64,000 nucleotides of DNA from Monoplex corrugatus (lineage: Eukaryota > Mollusca > Gastropoda > Littorinimorpha > Ranellidae), in NCBI GenBank assembly GCA_030674185.1, contig CM060307.1, positions 58,601,481 to 58,665,480 on the forward strand, given 5' to 3'. A program made the translations under genes and the position numbers. The notes under the pieces are model-generated. The model searched no databases and had not been told where the DNA came from. It saw only the letters and a list, made by a program, of their open reading frames with translations. Positions 1-12,102 of this stretch are shown piece after piece (the stretch's first letter is position 1; each line of letters opens with the position of its first letter).

Positions 1-2205
1 GAGAGGAAAACGTACAGACGTTTACTAAAGACAAAGAGACAAGCATTTAGGAAACAGAAAGCAGATTCGCTAACCATGGAAATGACTAATTCATCACAGT
101 TCTGGAAACTGCTGAGAAGTATGGGTTATGGAAACAAAGACAAAGTCTCAAATGATATTGATATTAATGTCTGGTTCGAGCACTTCAAGAATATTTTTCA
201 AAATTATGGGGGACATGTTGGTGAACATTGTGATATTGAGGTAGATCTATCTGAGGAAAGGGAGCATACTCTAAATAGAGATATATCTGAAGAAGAGGTT
301 AAACGAGCAGTTGGTAAACTTAAGACTGGTAAAGCAAACGGAATTGACAGCGTTTCAGCTGAAATGTTAAAAAATGGGGGAAACGATGTCATAGTTTTTC
401 TAACAAAACTGTTCAAAATAATTTTTGACTCGGGGATTTATCCAAAAGAGTGGTCCAAAGCCATTATCATCCCCATTTTCAAGAAAGGGGATCCTGAAAA
501 TGCAGATAATTATAGAGGTATATCTTTATTAAGCATGATATCTAAATGTTACACAACAATACTGAACAAGAGATTATACACCTGGTTAGAAGCTAATAAT
601 TTGATCTCAGAGAGCCAGGCAGGTTTTCGTAATAGATACTCAACTGTTGATCATATATTCACACTACATGCTATCATTCAGAAATGCATGCACAAGAAAG
701 GGATGAAATTATATGTTGCTTTTGTTGACTTTAAAAAGGCTTTCGATTCGGTCAGACATGATAAACTCCTACATTGTATTAGAAAGGAGGGTGTTAAAGG
801 GACATTTCTCGCATCATTAATGGCAATGTACAAGTCATTGGTGTCATGTATCCGAGTTAACGATAAATTTTCAGAGATGTTTCAATGTCCGGTTGGAGTA
901 AGACAAGGTTGTGTCTTGAGTCCTACATTGTTTTCGATATTTATAAATCAGTTAGCAAATTATATGAGTGATAAAGGAAAACATGGCATCCAATTACTAC
1001 CTGGGATGTTGGAAATATTTGTTTTACTCTTTGCAGATGATGTGGTACTTTTCTCAACTACACCAAATGGCTTACAGAATCAGCTGAACGTTTTAAGTAC
1101 GTGTTGTAACAACATGAAATTAAAAGTAAATATTGACAAAACGAAGGTCATGGTGTTTAGAAACGGAGGGTTCCTCGGAAAACGTGAAAAATGGTCATAT
1201 GAAGAAAATAAGTTGGAAGTTGTGAATAATTATTGCTATTTAGGTTTTAATTTCACGACAATGGTAAGTGTCAAAAAAGGTACTGCACATTTAGCAACTA
1301 AGGGGAAGAAAGCTGTCATACAGCTAAATAGGGTTCTCCAAAAATTCAAGGAAATGACAATGGATACTTTCTTTAAAATATTTGACGCAAAGGTACAACC
1401 CATTCTGTTGTACGCATCAGAAGTATGGGGATTAAAACGAATGGAACACATAGAAAAGGTACATATGATGGCGTGCAAAAGATTTTTAGGCGTGCCTGTT
1501 AAGACACCAAACAAGATGGTGTACGCTGATCTGGGAAGATATCCATTATTCGTTAACTCTGTGGTCGCATGCTTAAGATATTGGTTTAAATTGCTACAAA
1601 TGAGTGCCGAAAGATTTCCGCATAAAGCTTACCAAATGCTTCTGGAATTAGATAGAAATGGAAAGGATTGTTGGGCATCAGAGGTAAGAAAAATCCTGTG
1701 TGATACAGGTTTCAACATTGTATGGCTGCAACAGGGAGTTGGGGATGTAAAACTATTTTTAAACATATTTAGACAAAGACTTGTCGATCTGTTTATCCAA
1801 GAATGCACTAGTATTATTAGAGATGGTGACAGATATGAGTGCTATAGATCATTCAAAACAATTTTTGAAAAAGAAAAATATATTTCTGACATGGATACAT
1901 ACTGTCTCAGAGTGGCAATCACACAACTAAGATTTGGTGTACTACCGCTGAATAACAATTCACATCGTTATAGTGAGAGTATTCACAAAAGGGCATGCCC
2001 TTTTTGCAAAACTCATATCGAAAATGAATATCACCTTATATATGACTGTCCCACTTATACAGATATTAGAGTAAAATTCCTCAAAGATTCAGCTAGAATG
2101 CCACTTTATCTACTGCTCAAAGCAGAAAATTCTCATCATAGATACAATGTGTCCAGATTTGTTTTTCATGCCATCAACAGACGCAAAAAAATCATGAATG
2201 AATAA
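1..2205 (+). mobile_element. LINE (non-LTR retrotransposon) ORF2, 5'-truncated by the window edge
   Basis: Seen: one frame is open from base 1 to the TAA at 2203-2205. The ATG at 76 is only the first Met in the window and not a convincing start, because the codons before it are open and basic. Counting from that Met, reverse-transcriptase landmarks are in order: the IIPIFKKGD and NYRGISLL fingers region, palm motif A DFKKAFDSV (residues ~218-226), RQGCVLSP (~276-283), the catalytic FADD (319-322) and the following thumb. A C-terminal CCHC knuckle lies at ~641-658 (C641, C644, H653, C658). Known: this layout is the RT and C-terminal part of an APE-endonuclease LINE ORF2, which copies its RNA at a nicked target. 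The endonuclease would lie left of the window. The frame has no stops or shifts, so the copy looks young. The exact clade (I, CR1 or Jockey-like) is not resolved. Confidence 0.93.
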
Positions 2206-3230
2206 ACTAACGAAAATAAGTCATCACCAGTACTATATTACTGTATTACATTAGTAATTATACAATGCTGTATAGGTATAATAAATGGTAAAACTATTAA
2301 CGCTTGTTCCATTATATTTTTGTAGTCATTTCGATATAAACTGTGTACAGACTGTAAATTATGCACAAAAACGCGGGGGTAAAGATAATTTTGAAAAATC
2401 GAATTGTTTATTGCTACTTGTTTTACAAATATTTGGTAAATTGATGATTCATTGATTGACTGCTTAACTGATTGTTTGATTAATTCATTGATTGATTGAT
2501 GGATGCACTGACTGAATGATTGATCCATTGATTAGTTGCTGACTAAGTACTGATCGGGAAAATGATTTATATGAAACTGATCAAATTGTTCGGTGACTCG
2601 CTAACTAGTTTGGTTTATAGATGAGTAATTGTATTTGGCGACAAACTTAACTGGTAGAGAAACGGTTCAGTATTTTAACTGATAGAATGGCAGTTGATTG
2701 ATTGATTGATTGATTACCGTTGCCACGGTACACTGAATGTACTAAGTATTTGTTTGATTAGATGGATAAAGTGAAGTATGTTTCGCAAGCATGGTGATTT
2801 ACCAATTATTTGTTGATTGTGTGATGATTGTATTACTTGACCGGCTGTTGGCTATACAGAGAGACTAATTGCTTGATCAGTAGATGGAGGAATGGAACGA
2901 TATATGTATATGTATTAAATATCTTTATGACTTGTTTGATGCCTTAATGCACTGATGAAGCTTAATTATAATCAAGTACTATTTAGTGTATTACTTCATT
3001 AAATGTTAGATTTAGTCAGCAAAAGAAAGATCTGTTGACTGTTACACCAACGAAGTATTCAACTGAGGAAAGCGAGGAAAGTGTCAATGTTCGACGATGC
3101 AATCATGCGCATTGCAATATTGGTGTAATACACAAAAACCCTATCCCCCCCCCCCCCCTCCCACCGACTATTGTATTGTGGCCTAAGGCCGATGTACATT
3201 AAAAAATTCTGAGTTCTGAGTTCTCTCTCT
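2206..3230 (+). other. LINE 3' flank with degenerate and perfect (GATT)n
   Basis: Non-coding, AT-rich. A degenerate ATTG/TGAT-rich stretch lies at about 2440-2530, and a cleaner (GATT)~6 tract lies at about 2693-2716. Many LINE families end in a short tandem tail, so the second tract may mark this element's 3' end. That is inference; no target-site duplication can be tested because the 5' end is missing. A C-run lies at about 3146-3158. No exon recognised. Confidence 0.4.
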
Positions 3231-3233
3231 CGC

Positions 3234-3394
<161 letters not shown>

Positions 3395-4106
3395 TTGCTT
3401 GCTCATGCATTCACACACATAATACGTATGATTGTTCGGCATGTTGAGAGGGAAATATGTGGAGGAGAGAACTCTCTAAGACTACACTTTAAACTGTTGA
3501 TCGCTTCTTCGAAGTAGGCCCATTTCCTGTTTGGTTGTAGTGGGAACGAATCATGCCAGTCTGTGTTGTGGATTGCGGAGTTTGACAGTACAGTCTTGGT
3601 ATTAACACATTCAAATCAGCTGGGTATTCTTACTCATAGACTAGTTTTACCATTGCCATGGAAATCTGGTGGTCGCTAAAACATGTATGCTGGAACGTTT
3701 CACAGTAGAAACAAACCAAGTACATTTGAGGAATAACTGAATTGACAACTTTTGTTCTGTGAGAGTTGTTCAGGGTTGCAGAGGACGTTGACAAAATCTG
3801 GGATTGTTTTTTTTGTGCATAGAAAGTGAACCTACAAACCCATCTCAAAGAATTTGTATACATCATCTTTTGCCCTAGTTACGGTTTTTGTCGTTTTTTT
3901 GTTTGTTTGTTTGGGTTTTGTTTTTGTTTTTGTGACAAACTTGTTTATTTCTTCACGGCATGCGTGTAATCATTGTTACCAGGCTGTAGTACTTTGTAAC
4001 AACAGAACTTTTGATACGTTCACTTTTCCTTTTTAGATGAGAACTCAAGTTCAGCTTTGATGAATGGACGATGGAGGAGGATAGTGGAGGTCATTTCTCT
4101 GGATAG

Positions 4107-4157
4107 TGATGGAGGATAGTGTATATGTGTGTGTGCTTGTGCATGTGTGTGTGTGCG

Positions 4158-4205
<48 letters not shown>
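4107..4205. repeat. (TG)n microsatellite upstream of a candidate exon
   Basis: TG-rich tract with TGCG interruptions, ending about 54 bp before the candidate acceptor at 4257-4258. Confidence 0.95.
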
Positions 4206-4207
<2 letters not shown>

Positions 4208-4258
4208 CTTTGTTTTCCTAAAGGTTTGTTGTTATGTTCTTTCCTGTGTATGTTGCAG

Positions 4259-4317
4259 GTCCTGGTTCCACCACTGACCAAAGTGATGATGAAGGCTTCA
4301 CACCAACAGAACAACAG
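4259..4317 (+). CDS. Candidate abLIM exon (linker after the LIM domains)
   Basis: Seen: acceptor TGTTGCAG, then 59 nt, then donor CAG/GTAAAG. In the frame entering at phase 1 it reads GPGSTTDQSDDEGFTPTEQQ, an acidic Ser/Thr linker without stops, and it exits at phase 0. The next firm abLIM exon (20480) enters at phase 0, so the two can be joined directly across a 16-kb intron. Inference: it belongs to the disordered linker that follows the LIM domains in abLIM proteins. It could instead be a chance open segment between good splice signals, since I cannot align it to a family member with certainty. Confidence 0.5.
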
Positions 4318-4407
4318 GTAAAGACACATAAAACTAATCTCCTTCCACTTCTGCATTGTGGTCCCCACTTTGGTGTCTTGTTACCTGTTGTCAAGACGTT
4401 TCAAAGC

Positions 4408-4487
4408 TTGACCCTTTCACTCCACATCCTGTCCACCTACTTCCTGCAGGAAGCTGGTTGACAGATGAAGGAGTGAAAAGATTAAAT
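4408..4487. repeat. Foldback (TTAACCCTTTGAC family) element, short copy
   Basis: Arms GACCCTTTCACTCC and GGAGTGAAAAG flank the central palindrome CTTCCTGCAGGAAG. It is a diverged, short member of the dispersed foldback family described for the full copies at 19674 and 45588. Confidence 0.65.
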
Positions 4488-6098
4488 CTTCTCATCTCTG
4501 GTCAAGATTGAATTCCCCCCCCCCCCCACTCTCCCTCCCCCTCCCTATTCACAACCTCTGATCTTTCACGCCCTTGACCACGACCTTCACCTTTCCTTGA
4601 ATGTCATTGTAAATATGAATGATGTGCCAATGGTCAGTTGTTGATTTTACTGTCCTTGTGTGTGCTGGTCCAGTGATATTTTTACATTTACTGTTGCACC
4701 TGGGTGGTTATTGGATGGGTATGACTTTGCATTGCTTTGAGGTCTGGTATCTGTCAGTTGTTCAGCAAGTTTTCTGTCATAACACTTATTCTGCATGTTG
4801 ACAAGCATCTGCTGGATTATAATGATGTTTTTTTTTCATGCCATTTAATTTTTATTTACTTGCGTTAACAGCCAAGAGCAGTTTTGTTTTAGTTGAGCTT
4901 TTTTGTCACATTTCCTCTTGGCCTGAATGGAGAGTTGGATTGCAAAATAAAGATGTAAGTGAAAAACAAAACTAATCAAAAGTAAACAAAGACATGGAAT
5001 GAATAAGTTCTAGGTTCACTTTGTGCACAATGGTTCTGTTTACATGTGTAGCGCTGTATCTTTTTGTGAATAGTTCAGATTTGATCAAGCATATGATGAA
5101 GAGTATCTAGTGTCAAAATGGAGTATAGGTTTTATTGTTAAAAAAATGAGGTTCATGAAATATGACAATAAAAAAAATAGATACATAGAAATTCATGTAA
5201 CATGAAGGTTCAAATGCCATAGACGAGGACAGTGGACTGGTAATGTTTTGAGGTACCATTAAATTTATAACTACAAGTGCAAAGTATATTTACACCCACC
5301 CTATACATCACCTGTCATTAACCTTCCATGTATATCTACAGCCCAACATTTCTCTAGCAGAAGTCAGCGTCAGGCCTTAGCTGTTCCCGTGAGCGAACTA
5401 CCACCATCACCACAAGAAATAAACGAATCTAGAAATATGCAAACATTTTAAGGAGACTTAGTTTTGAACAGCTCGTATCTTTTATAAGACGAGTTTGTGT
5501 GAAGTGTGTTTATTTATGTTGTTGTTTTGTATCATAATGGCTTTTGCTTGTTTGATTCTGTGCTTCTGTACTCATCAGGAGATTTTGCACATTTTGATTT
5601 TGATAGTTTATGTTACTTTTAGTACTTGCACTTGCAGACTATTTTTTTAGGCTTTTTTTAAAAGTGGATTTCCATCCCTCATAAATTAGGCTGTTTATCT
5701 GTTCATTTTGTGGTGGTATTTGTACAAGTTTTATGAAACTTTTAATTTTTTTCCGTGTGTGCATATGCAAATGTGTGGGATTGTACGTATATGTGTGTAA
5801 TATTCAGTTTGATTCTCCTACAAATGATTTATCATAGAATACAACATCTTATAAATGATTTTAAACATATTTTAAACCGTGGCAGTGGTGTATACATATT
5901 TCTTCCAGTGTAGGCGGTCCTTTTAAGGTCAGAACTTAAACACAGCTGCAGTTTTGCAGTATATGGTGCGACAAGTAACAGTAGTAATAGATGCAGAGTC
6001 CCATATATTTTAGTAGGGAAATGAGAGATGTGGTAAACAAGCCTGACGTTGCATACCTGGCTCTTATTAAAGTCCTTTGGTGATGCGTGTGCGTACGT

Positions 6099-6281
6099 GC
6101 GTGCGTGTGTGCATGCTTGTGTGTGTGTGTGTGCGCGCGCATGCGCGCGTGCATGCGCGTGCACACACACACATTGAGACATAACACACACACACAATTT
6201 CTCACTTTCTCTCTCGGTCACACACACACACACACACACACACCACACAACACACACCACACCACACACCAACAACACACT

Positions 6282-6337
<56 letters not shown>

Positions 6338-6350
6338 CACCACACAGAGA
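6099..6350. repeat. Compound (TG)n/(CG)/(CA)n microsatellite
   Basis: The tract switches from TG and CGCG-rich to CA with several CCACAC interruptions. The strand switch from TG to CA makes it a potential imperfect hairpin. Confidence 0.9.
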
Positions 6351-7136
6351 ATAGTTGGTGATAGGCGTATGGTATTGATGGTGTGAGTGGAGTGGAAAGT
6401 GGCTGATAGGCAGTCCCTGTACATCGTCAGAGCACTCTTGCCATGATTTTCAACATGGCAGACATGATAGTACGCCAGATCTTACCCACAGCACTTTTTT
6501 GGTAGCCCACCAGATAGACACAAAAATCACTGATGTTATTTATAGTTGAGTGTGTTTCTATTTCTTTCTTTCTTTCATTTTTTTTTTTTTTTTTTTTTGT
6601 GATGGCATATGTGTTAAACTGAACCAGAGTATTAAAGTTTCTGTATAAGTAGCAAGAAATCCCTAGTTTGATTCCGGGAGCAGACAGAGTTTTTTTTGTG
6701 TTTTTTTTTCATCCTGTCACAAGACTTATGGCAAATTGGATATAGTTTCCCTTTTACGAGACAATGAACTATAGTCCTATGTTGTCAAAGTAGAAAAGGA
6801 AGACAGAGGATTAGGAAAAGGGCAGAACATTAGTTAATAAGAAAAAAAATGTCCATGGTTTAATTGTTTGGGAAAACAAGTTTGTGACGAAAATAATGGG
6901 GAAAGGGGAGTGGCCTAACTGCATTAGTATATACACTGCACTTAAAACAGTTAATTCAATTTTATAGAAAATCCATTAGGATAAAATGTCTGAAGTACAA
7001 AACGATTTCCCTTTAAGTAAAGATTTATGGGTCATGTACTTTTTAGCGCACAGTTGTTTTTTATTTATTTATGTGTACTATTTCCCGTAGAAAGTGCCTG
7101 ATGTTTTATTTGTGTGTGTGCGCACACATATTGTGT

Positions 7137-7170
7137 TGTATGTATGTATGTATGTATGTATGTATGTAGT
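7137..7170. repeat. (TATG)n microsatellite
   Basis: About eight tandem TATG/ATGT units. Confidence 0.9.
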
Positions 7171-7672
7171 ATGTACATATGCTTTTTATAACACAGACCA
7201 AATATCAGTTAAACAGAGGAATAAGATGTAGAGACCAAACTTGTGGTGAGAACGTTTCTGACATTGCACATAAGTCTCAGCATGTTATGTAACAAAGAAG
7301 AGGGGGGGCGGGTACTGCTGCTGTCCGGGTTTTCACCTCTGGTGTCTACAGAGATACATACAGATAGCTTTTGGCATCAGTATGAACATGAAATGAATGT
7401 TGGCATCAGTACAAATATGAAACGAATAGCGACCTCTGCATTTGAACCTGGTCATGCCTCAGACGTCAGTTTATCCATCTGAAAATGTTCATAGCTGACT
7501 TAGGTATACGATTATGCATTTTGCACTGGCGAGTTGTTCCACATTGTGCAGGCAGTATTACTACACATTCTCCACACTTAAGACTTCAGTGGTAAGAAAG
7601 AGGTGTAAAGTGTGTCAGAATTTCAGGAACTAATACCAAGTCTGTGGACTGTCCAGTAAGACAAGGAGGGAG

Positions 7673-7676
7673 AGGG

Positions 7677-7710
<34 letters not shown>

Positions 7711-7712
7711 GC
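7673..7712. repeat. (GA)n microsatellite
   Basis: GA-rich run with GGAGAG interruptions. Confidence 0.9.
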
Positions 7713-8408
7713 AAGTACAGAATATCCAGAAACGGGGGATTGATTTATGCTGAAAGTGTCTCTGACATTCCAAGGGGGTGGCGGAGAAATAGATACTAAT
7801 GCAGATGAAACTTGTCATGCTTTCTGAGAGCACTACGTTTATTTAAGAACCATAACGATCCAGGGAGAAGCACAATTTTATTTTCTGCTTGTGAGCAGAT
7901 CGCTCGGTAACTGGTACGTGATGGCGCATATGTGTCGAAAGGATAGACTTTGTCCTGATGTAAATTGATTTTTCTGCCTTTCTGGGTTTCTCCTCCACTC
8001 TTCCAACCCATTTCTGGGACAGTAAGCAAAAGACATAAAAAGGAGAGGGGAGGGGGAAGGAAATAGATTTACTTTAGCACATGTTTAATACAAGACTGAC
8101 TTTTTTGATCATCTCCATCAAGCACACAAAGACAAATCATTAGGGAAATGTTACTTGTATAAAAAATTTACAGTGAACAGAGAAAATGGGAATTTTCTTG
8201 TAAATTTAGATGTTTTCACCATTGAGTGCTATTTGTATGTCTTAGAAAAACTGACCATTTCATTAGAGAGAGGTAAAACTGTAAGGTGAAAATTGGGGTA
8301 GACATAGGCCAGATGCGTGTGACACTCAAAAAGAAAGGTGGAGGGAGATTTAATCGTTCAATGGACACTTGTAAAATCTGAAACACCATTGAAATAGTCA
8401 CAAATATG

Positions 8409-8602
8409 TTAATGCTTTGATTCCCGCTTCCTGTCTACCAGCTACCTGCATCATCAACCAAGCTAGCAAAGCAAACACTTAACCTTTAGACTCCCTCACC
8501 CTATCCACCAGCCTCCTGCAGGAAGCTGTTGGATAGGATGAGAGAGTCAGAGGGTTTAAGTTTTTGCAGTTGGTAGATAGGGTGCGGGAATCATAGGGTT
8601 AA
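8409..8602. mobile_element. Foldback (TTAACCCTTTGAC family) element, near-complete
   Basis: Arms begin TTAATGCTTTGATTCC and end in GGAATCATAGGGTTAA. The centre contains CTCCTGCAGGAAGCT, and internal half-units carry ACCCTATCCACCAGC and its complement. Length ~194 bp. No coding capacity, consistent with a non-autonomous foldback or MITE-like element. Confidence 0.75.
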
Positions 8603-9094
8603 AGTACCAATCAGACAAGTTAGGAGAAATACTTTTTAGAAAGATTCACAACACACACTTTTATTTAACAGGAAACAGGGTGGTGACATTAGCTGCCATT
8701 ACCACAGCATTAGCTGTTTTGCTTAGTAATACACAACAAAATAGTGATCAGTTGTAGAAAAAAAATGTGTTGTGGAAAGGAAGAGTGAGTTGGAGAGATG
8801 TGAGCTACACATGTTAGCAAGATTCACAGTCAACTTCAAAGTGGAAATGCAAGCAAAAGAAGCAGGCAGGTTTTTTGACATTCACAGGGAGGAGGATGTT
8901 TGGGGAGGGTCAGAAAGCAGGGGGTGTGCGCAGTGAACTTTAAAGTTCAAACCGGTAGGACAAACACTGACGGCATGACCTCTTGGCTCTTGCCCCATGG
9001 CAACTGTTGCCTGATGACTTAAAGACCCACCGCTACTTCTTTCTCCATGCATTATTGAATTGTAAAGCCATTGACATCAGTGTTAGTTTTCACA

Positions 9095-12000
9095 TCATAA
9101 AGGTTGTTTCCTAACGCTGCTGTTTTGTACAGTATGACTCGTAACGCTGCTGTTTTGTACAGTATGACTCCTAACGCTGCTGTTTTGTACAGTATGACTC
9201 GTAACGCTGCTGTTTTGTACAGTATGACTCGTAACGCTACTGTTTTGTACAGTATGACTCCTAACGCTGCTGTTTTGTACAGTATGACTCCTAACGCTAC
9301 TGTTTTGTACAGTATGACTCGTAACGCTGCTGTTTTGTACAGTATGACTTCTAACGCTGCTGTTTTGTACAGTATGACTCCTTACGCTGCTGTTTTGTAC
9401 AGTATGACTCCTAACGCTGCTGTTTTGTACAGTATGACTTCTAACGCTGCTGTTTTGTACAGTATGACTCGTAACGCTACTGTTTTGTACAGTATGACTT
9501 CTAACGCTGCTGTTTTGTACAGTATGACTCCTAACGCTGCTGTTTTGTACAGTATGACTCTAATGCTGCTGTTTTGTACAGTATGACTCTAATGCTGCTG
9601 TTTTGTACAGTATGACTCTAATGCTGCTGTTTTGTACAGTATGACTCTAATGCTGCTGTTTTGTACAGTATGACTCTAATGCTGCTGTTTTGTACAGTAT
9701 GACTCTAATGCTGCTGTTTTGTACAGTATGACTCTAATGCTGCTGTTTTGTACAGTATGACTCTAATGCTGCTGTTTTGTACAGTATGACTCTAATGCTG
9801 CTGTTTTGTACAGTATGACTCATAACGCTGCTGTTTTGTACAGTATGACTCCTAATGCTGCTGTTTTGTACAGTATGACTCTAATGCTGCTGTTTTGTAC
9901 AGTATGACTCTAATGCTGCTGTTTTGTACAGTATGACTCCTAACGCTGCTGTTTTGTACAGTATGACTCTAATGCTGCTGTTTTGTACAGTATGACTCGT
10001 AACGCTGCTGTTTTGTACAGTATGACTTCTAACGCTGCTGTTTTGTACAGTATGACTCGTAACGCTGCTGTTTTGTACAGTATGACTCCTAACGCTGCTG
10101 TTTTGTACAGTATGACTCGTAACGCTGCTGTTTTGTACAGTATGACTCCTAACGCTGCTGTTTTGTACAGTATGACTCTAATGCTGCTGTTTGTACAGTA
10201 TGACTCCTAACGCTGCTGTTTTGTACAGTATGACTCGTAACGCTGCTGTTTTGTACAGTATGACTCTAATGCTGCTGTTTTGTACAGTATGACTCTAATG
10301 CTGCTGTTTTGTACAGTATGACTCCTAACGCTGCTGTTTTGTACAGTATGACTCCTAACGCTGCTGTTTTGTACAGTATGACTCTAATGCTGCTGTTTTG
10401 TACAGTATGACTCTAATGCTGCTGTTTTGTACGGTATGACTCTAATGCTGCTGTTTTGTACAGTATGACTCGTAGCGCTGCTGTTTTGTACAGTATGACT
10501 TCTAACGCTGCTGTTTTGTACAGTATGACTTGTAATGCTGCTGTTTTGTACAGTATGACTCCTAACGCTGCTGTTTTGTACAGTATGACTCCTAACGCTG
10601 CTGTTTTGTACAGTAGACTCGTAACGCTGCTGTTTTGTACAGTATGACACCTAACGCTGCTGTTTTGTACATTATGACTCCTAACGCTGCTGTTTTGTAC
10701 AGTATGACTCTAATGCTGCTGTTTTGTACAGTATGACTCCTAACGCTGCTGTTTTGTACAGTGTGACTCCTAACGCTGCTGTTTTGTACAGTATGACTCC
10801 TAACGCTGCTGTTTTGTACAGTATGACTCCTAACGCTGCTGTTTTGTACAGTATGACTCCTAACCCTGCTGTTTTGTATGGTATGACTCTAATGCTGCTG
10901 TTTTGTATGGTATGACTCTAATGCTGCTGTTTTGTACAGTATGACTCCTAACGCTGCTGTTTTGTATGGTATGACTCTAATGCTGCTGTTTTGTACAGTA
11001 TGACTCTAATGCTGCTGTTTTGTACAGTAGGACTCCTAACGCTGCTGTTTTGTACAGTAGGACTCCTAACGCTGCTGTTTTGTACAGTATGACTCGTAAT
11101 GCTGCTGTTTTGTTCAGTATGACTCTAATGCTGCTGTTTTGTACAGTATGACTCCTAACGCTGCTGTTTTGTACAGTATGACTCGTAATGCTGCTGTTTT
11201 GTACAGTATGACTCCTAACACGGCTGTTTTGTACAGCATGACTCCTAACACGGCTGTTTTGTACAGTATGACTCCTAACACGGCTGTTTTGTACAGCATG
11301 ACTCCTAACGCTGCTGTTTTGTACAGTATGACTCTAATGCTGCTGTTTTGTACAGTATGACTCTAATGCTGCTGTTTTGTACGGTATGACTCTAATGCTG
11401 CTGTTTTGTACAGTATGACTCTAATGCTGCTGTTTTGTACAGTATGACTCTAATGCTGCTGTTTTGTACAGTATGACTCGTAACGCTGCTGTTTTGTACA
11501 GTATGACTCGTAACGCTGCTGTTTTGTACAGTATGACTCTGATGCTGCTGTTTTGTACAGTATGACTCTAACGCTGCTGTTTTGTACAGTATGACTCCTA
11601 ACGCTGCTGTTTTGTACAGTATGACTCCTAACGCTGCTGTTTTGTACAGTATGACTCTAATGCTGCTGTTTTGTACAGTATGACTCCTGACGCTGTTGTT
11701 TTGTACAGTATGACTCCTAACGCTGCTGTTTTGTACAGTATGACTCTAACGCTGCTGTTTTGTACAGTATGACTCGTAACGCTGCTGTTTTGTACAGTAT
11801 GACTCTAATGCTGCTGTTTTGTACAGTATGACTCTAATGCTGCTGTTTTGTACAGTATGACTCTAACGCTGCTGTTTTGTACAGTATGACTCGTAACGCT
11901 GCTGTTTTGTACAGTATGACTCCTAACGCTGCTGTTTTGTACAGTATGACTCTAACGCTGCTGTTTTGTACAGTATGACTCCTAACGCCGCTGTTTTGTA

Positions 12001-12102
12001 CAGTATGACTTCTAACGCTGCTGTTTTGTACAGTATGACTCCTAACGCTGCTGTTTTGTACAGTATGACTCTAATGCTGCTGTTTTGTACAGTATGACTT
12101 TG
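9095..12102. repeat. ~100-copy 29/30-bp minisatellite
   Basis: Seen: about 3 kb of head-to-tail units. The 30-bp form carries GTATGACTCCTAACGCTGCT followed by GTTTTGTACA. The 29-bp form has CTCTAATGCTG in place of CTCCTAACGCTG or CTCGTAACGCTG. The two lengths are interspersed in blocks (29-mers dominate 9560-9820; 30-mers dominate 9104-9560). There are no unique spacers. Thirty-base units keep a frame and create spurious repetitive ORFs. Each unit contains CTAAC or CTAAT followed by TTTTGTACAG, resembling a branch point plus 3' splice site. The array is intronic if the 4259 exon is real. Confidence 0.98.

Larger units (their letters stand above)
4318..9094 (+). other. Large intron, part 1: repeats, no exon recognised
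   Basis: Contents noted: a short foldback copy (4408-4487), a C-run at 4516-4528, complex CA/TG sequence (6099-6350), a poly-T run near 6578-6598, (TATG)n at 7137-7170, a GA-rich run at 7673-7712, and a full foldback copy at 8409-8602. The longest open frames here are low-complexity or lack splice-compatible context. Confidence 0.6.

Noticed and set aside
5361..5389. Small segment between AGCAG and C/GTGAGC as a microexon
   Set aside because: 29 nt is not frame-neutral and no neighbouring exon fits its phase.
9817..9830. AP-1 site (TGACTCA) in the minisatellite
   Set aside because: Only one unit has the full heptamer; most have TGACTCC, TGACTCG or TGACTCT, so a factor-binding array is not supported.
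9104..11360. Several open frames of repeated SMTPNAAVLY-type peptides
   Set aside because: They are translations of the 30-bp minisatellite and break wherever a 29-bp unit occurs. No start context or splice evidence.
9095..12102. CRISPR-like array
   Set aside because: Units are contiguous with no unique spacers, the genome is eukaryotic, and no cas genes are present. The same applies to the arrays at 30201 and 63700.
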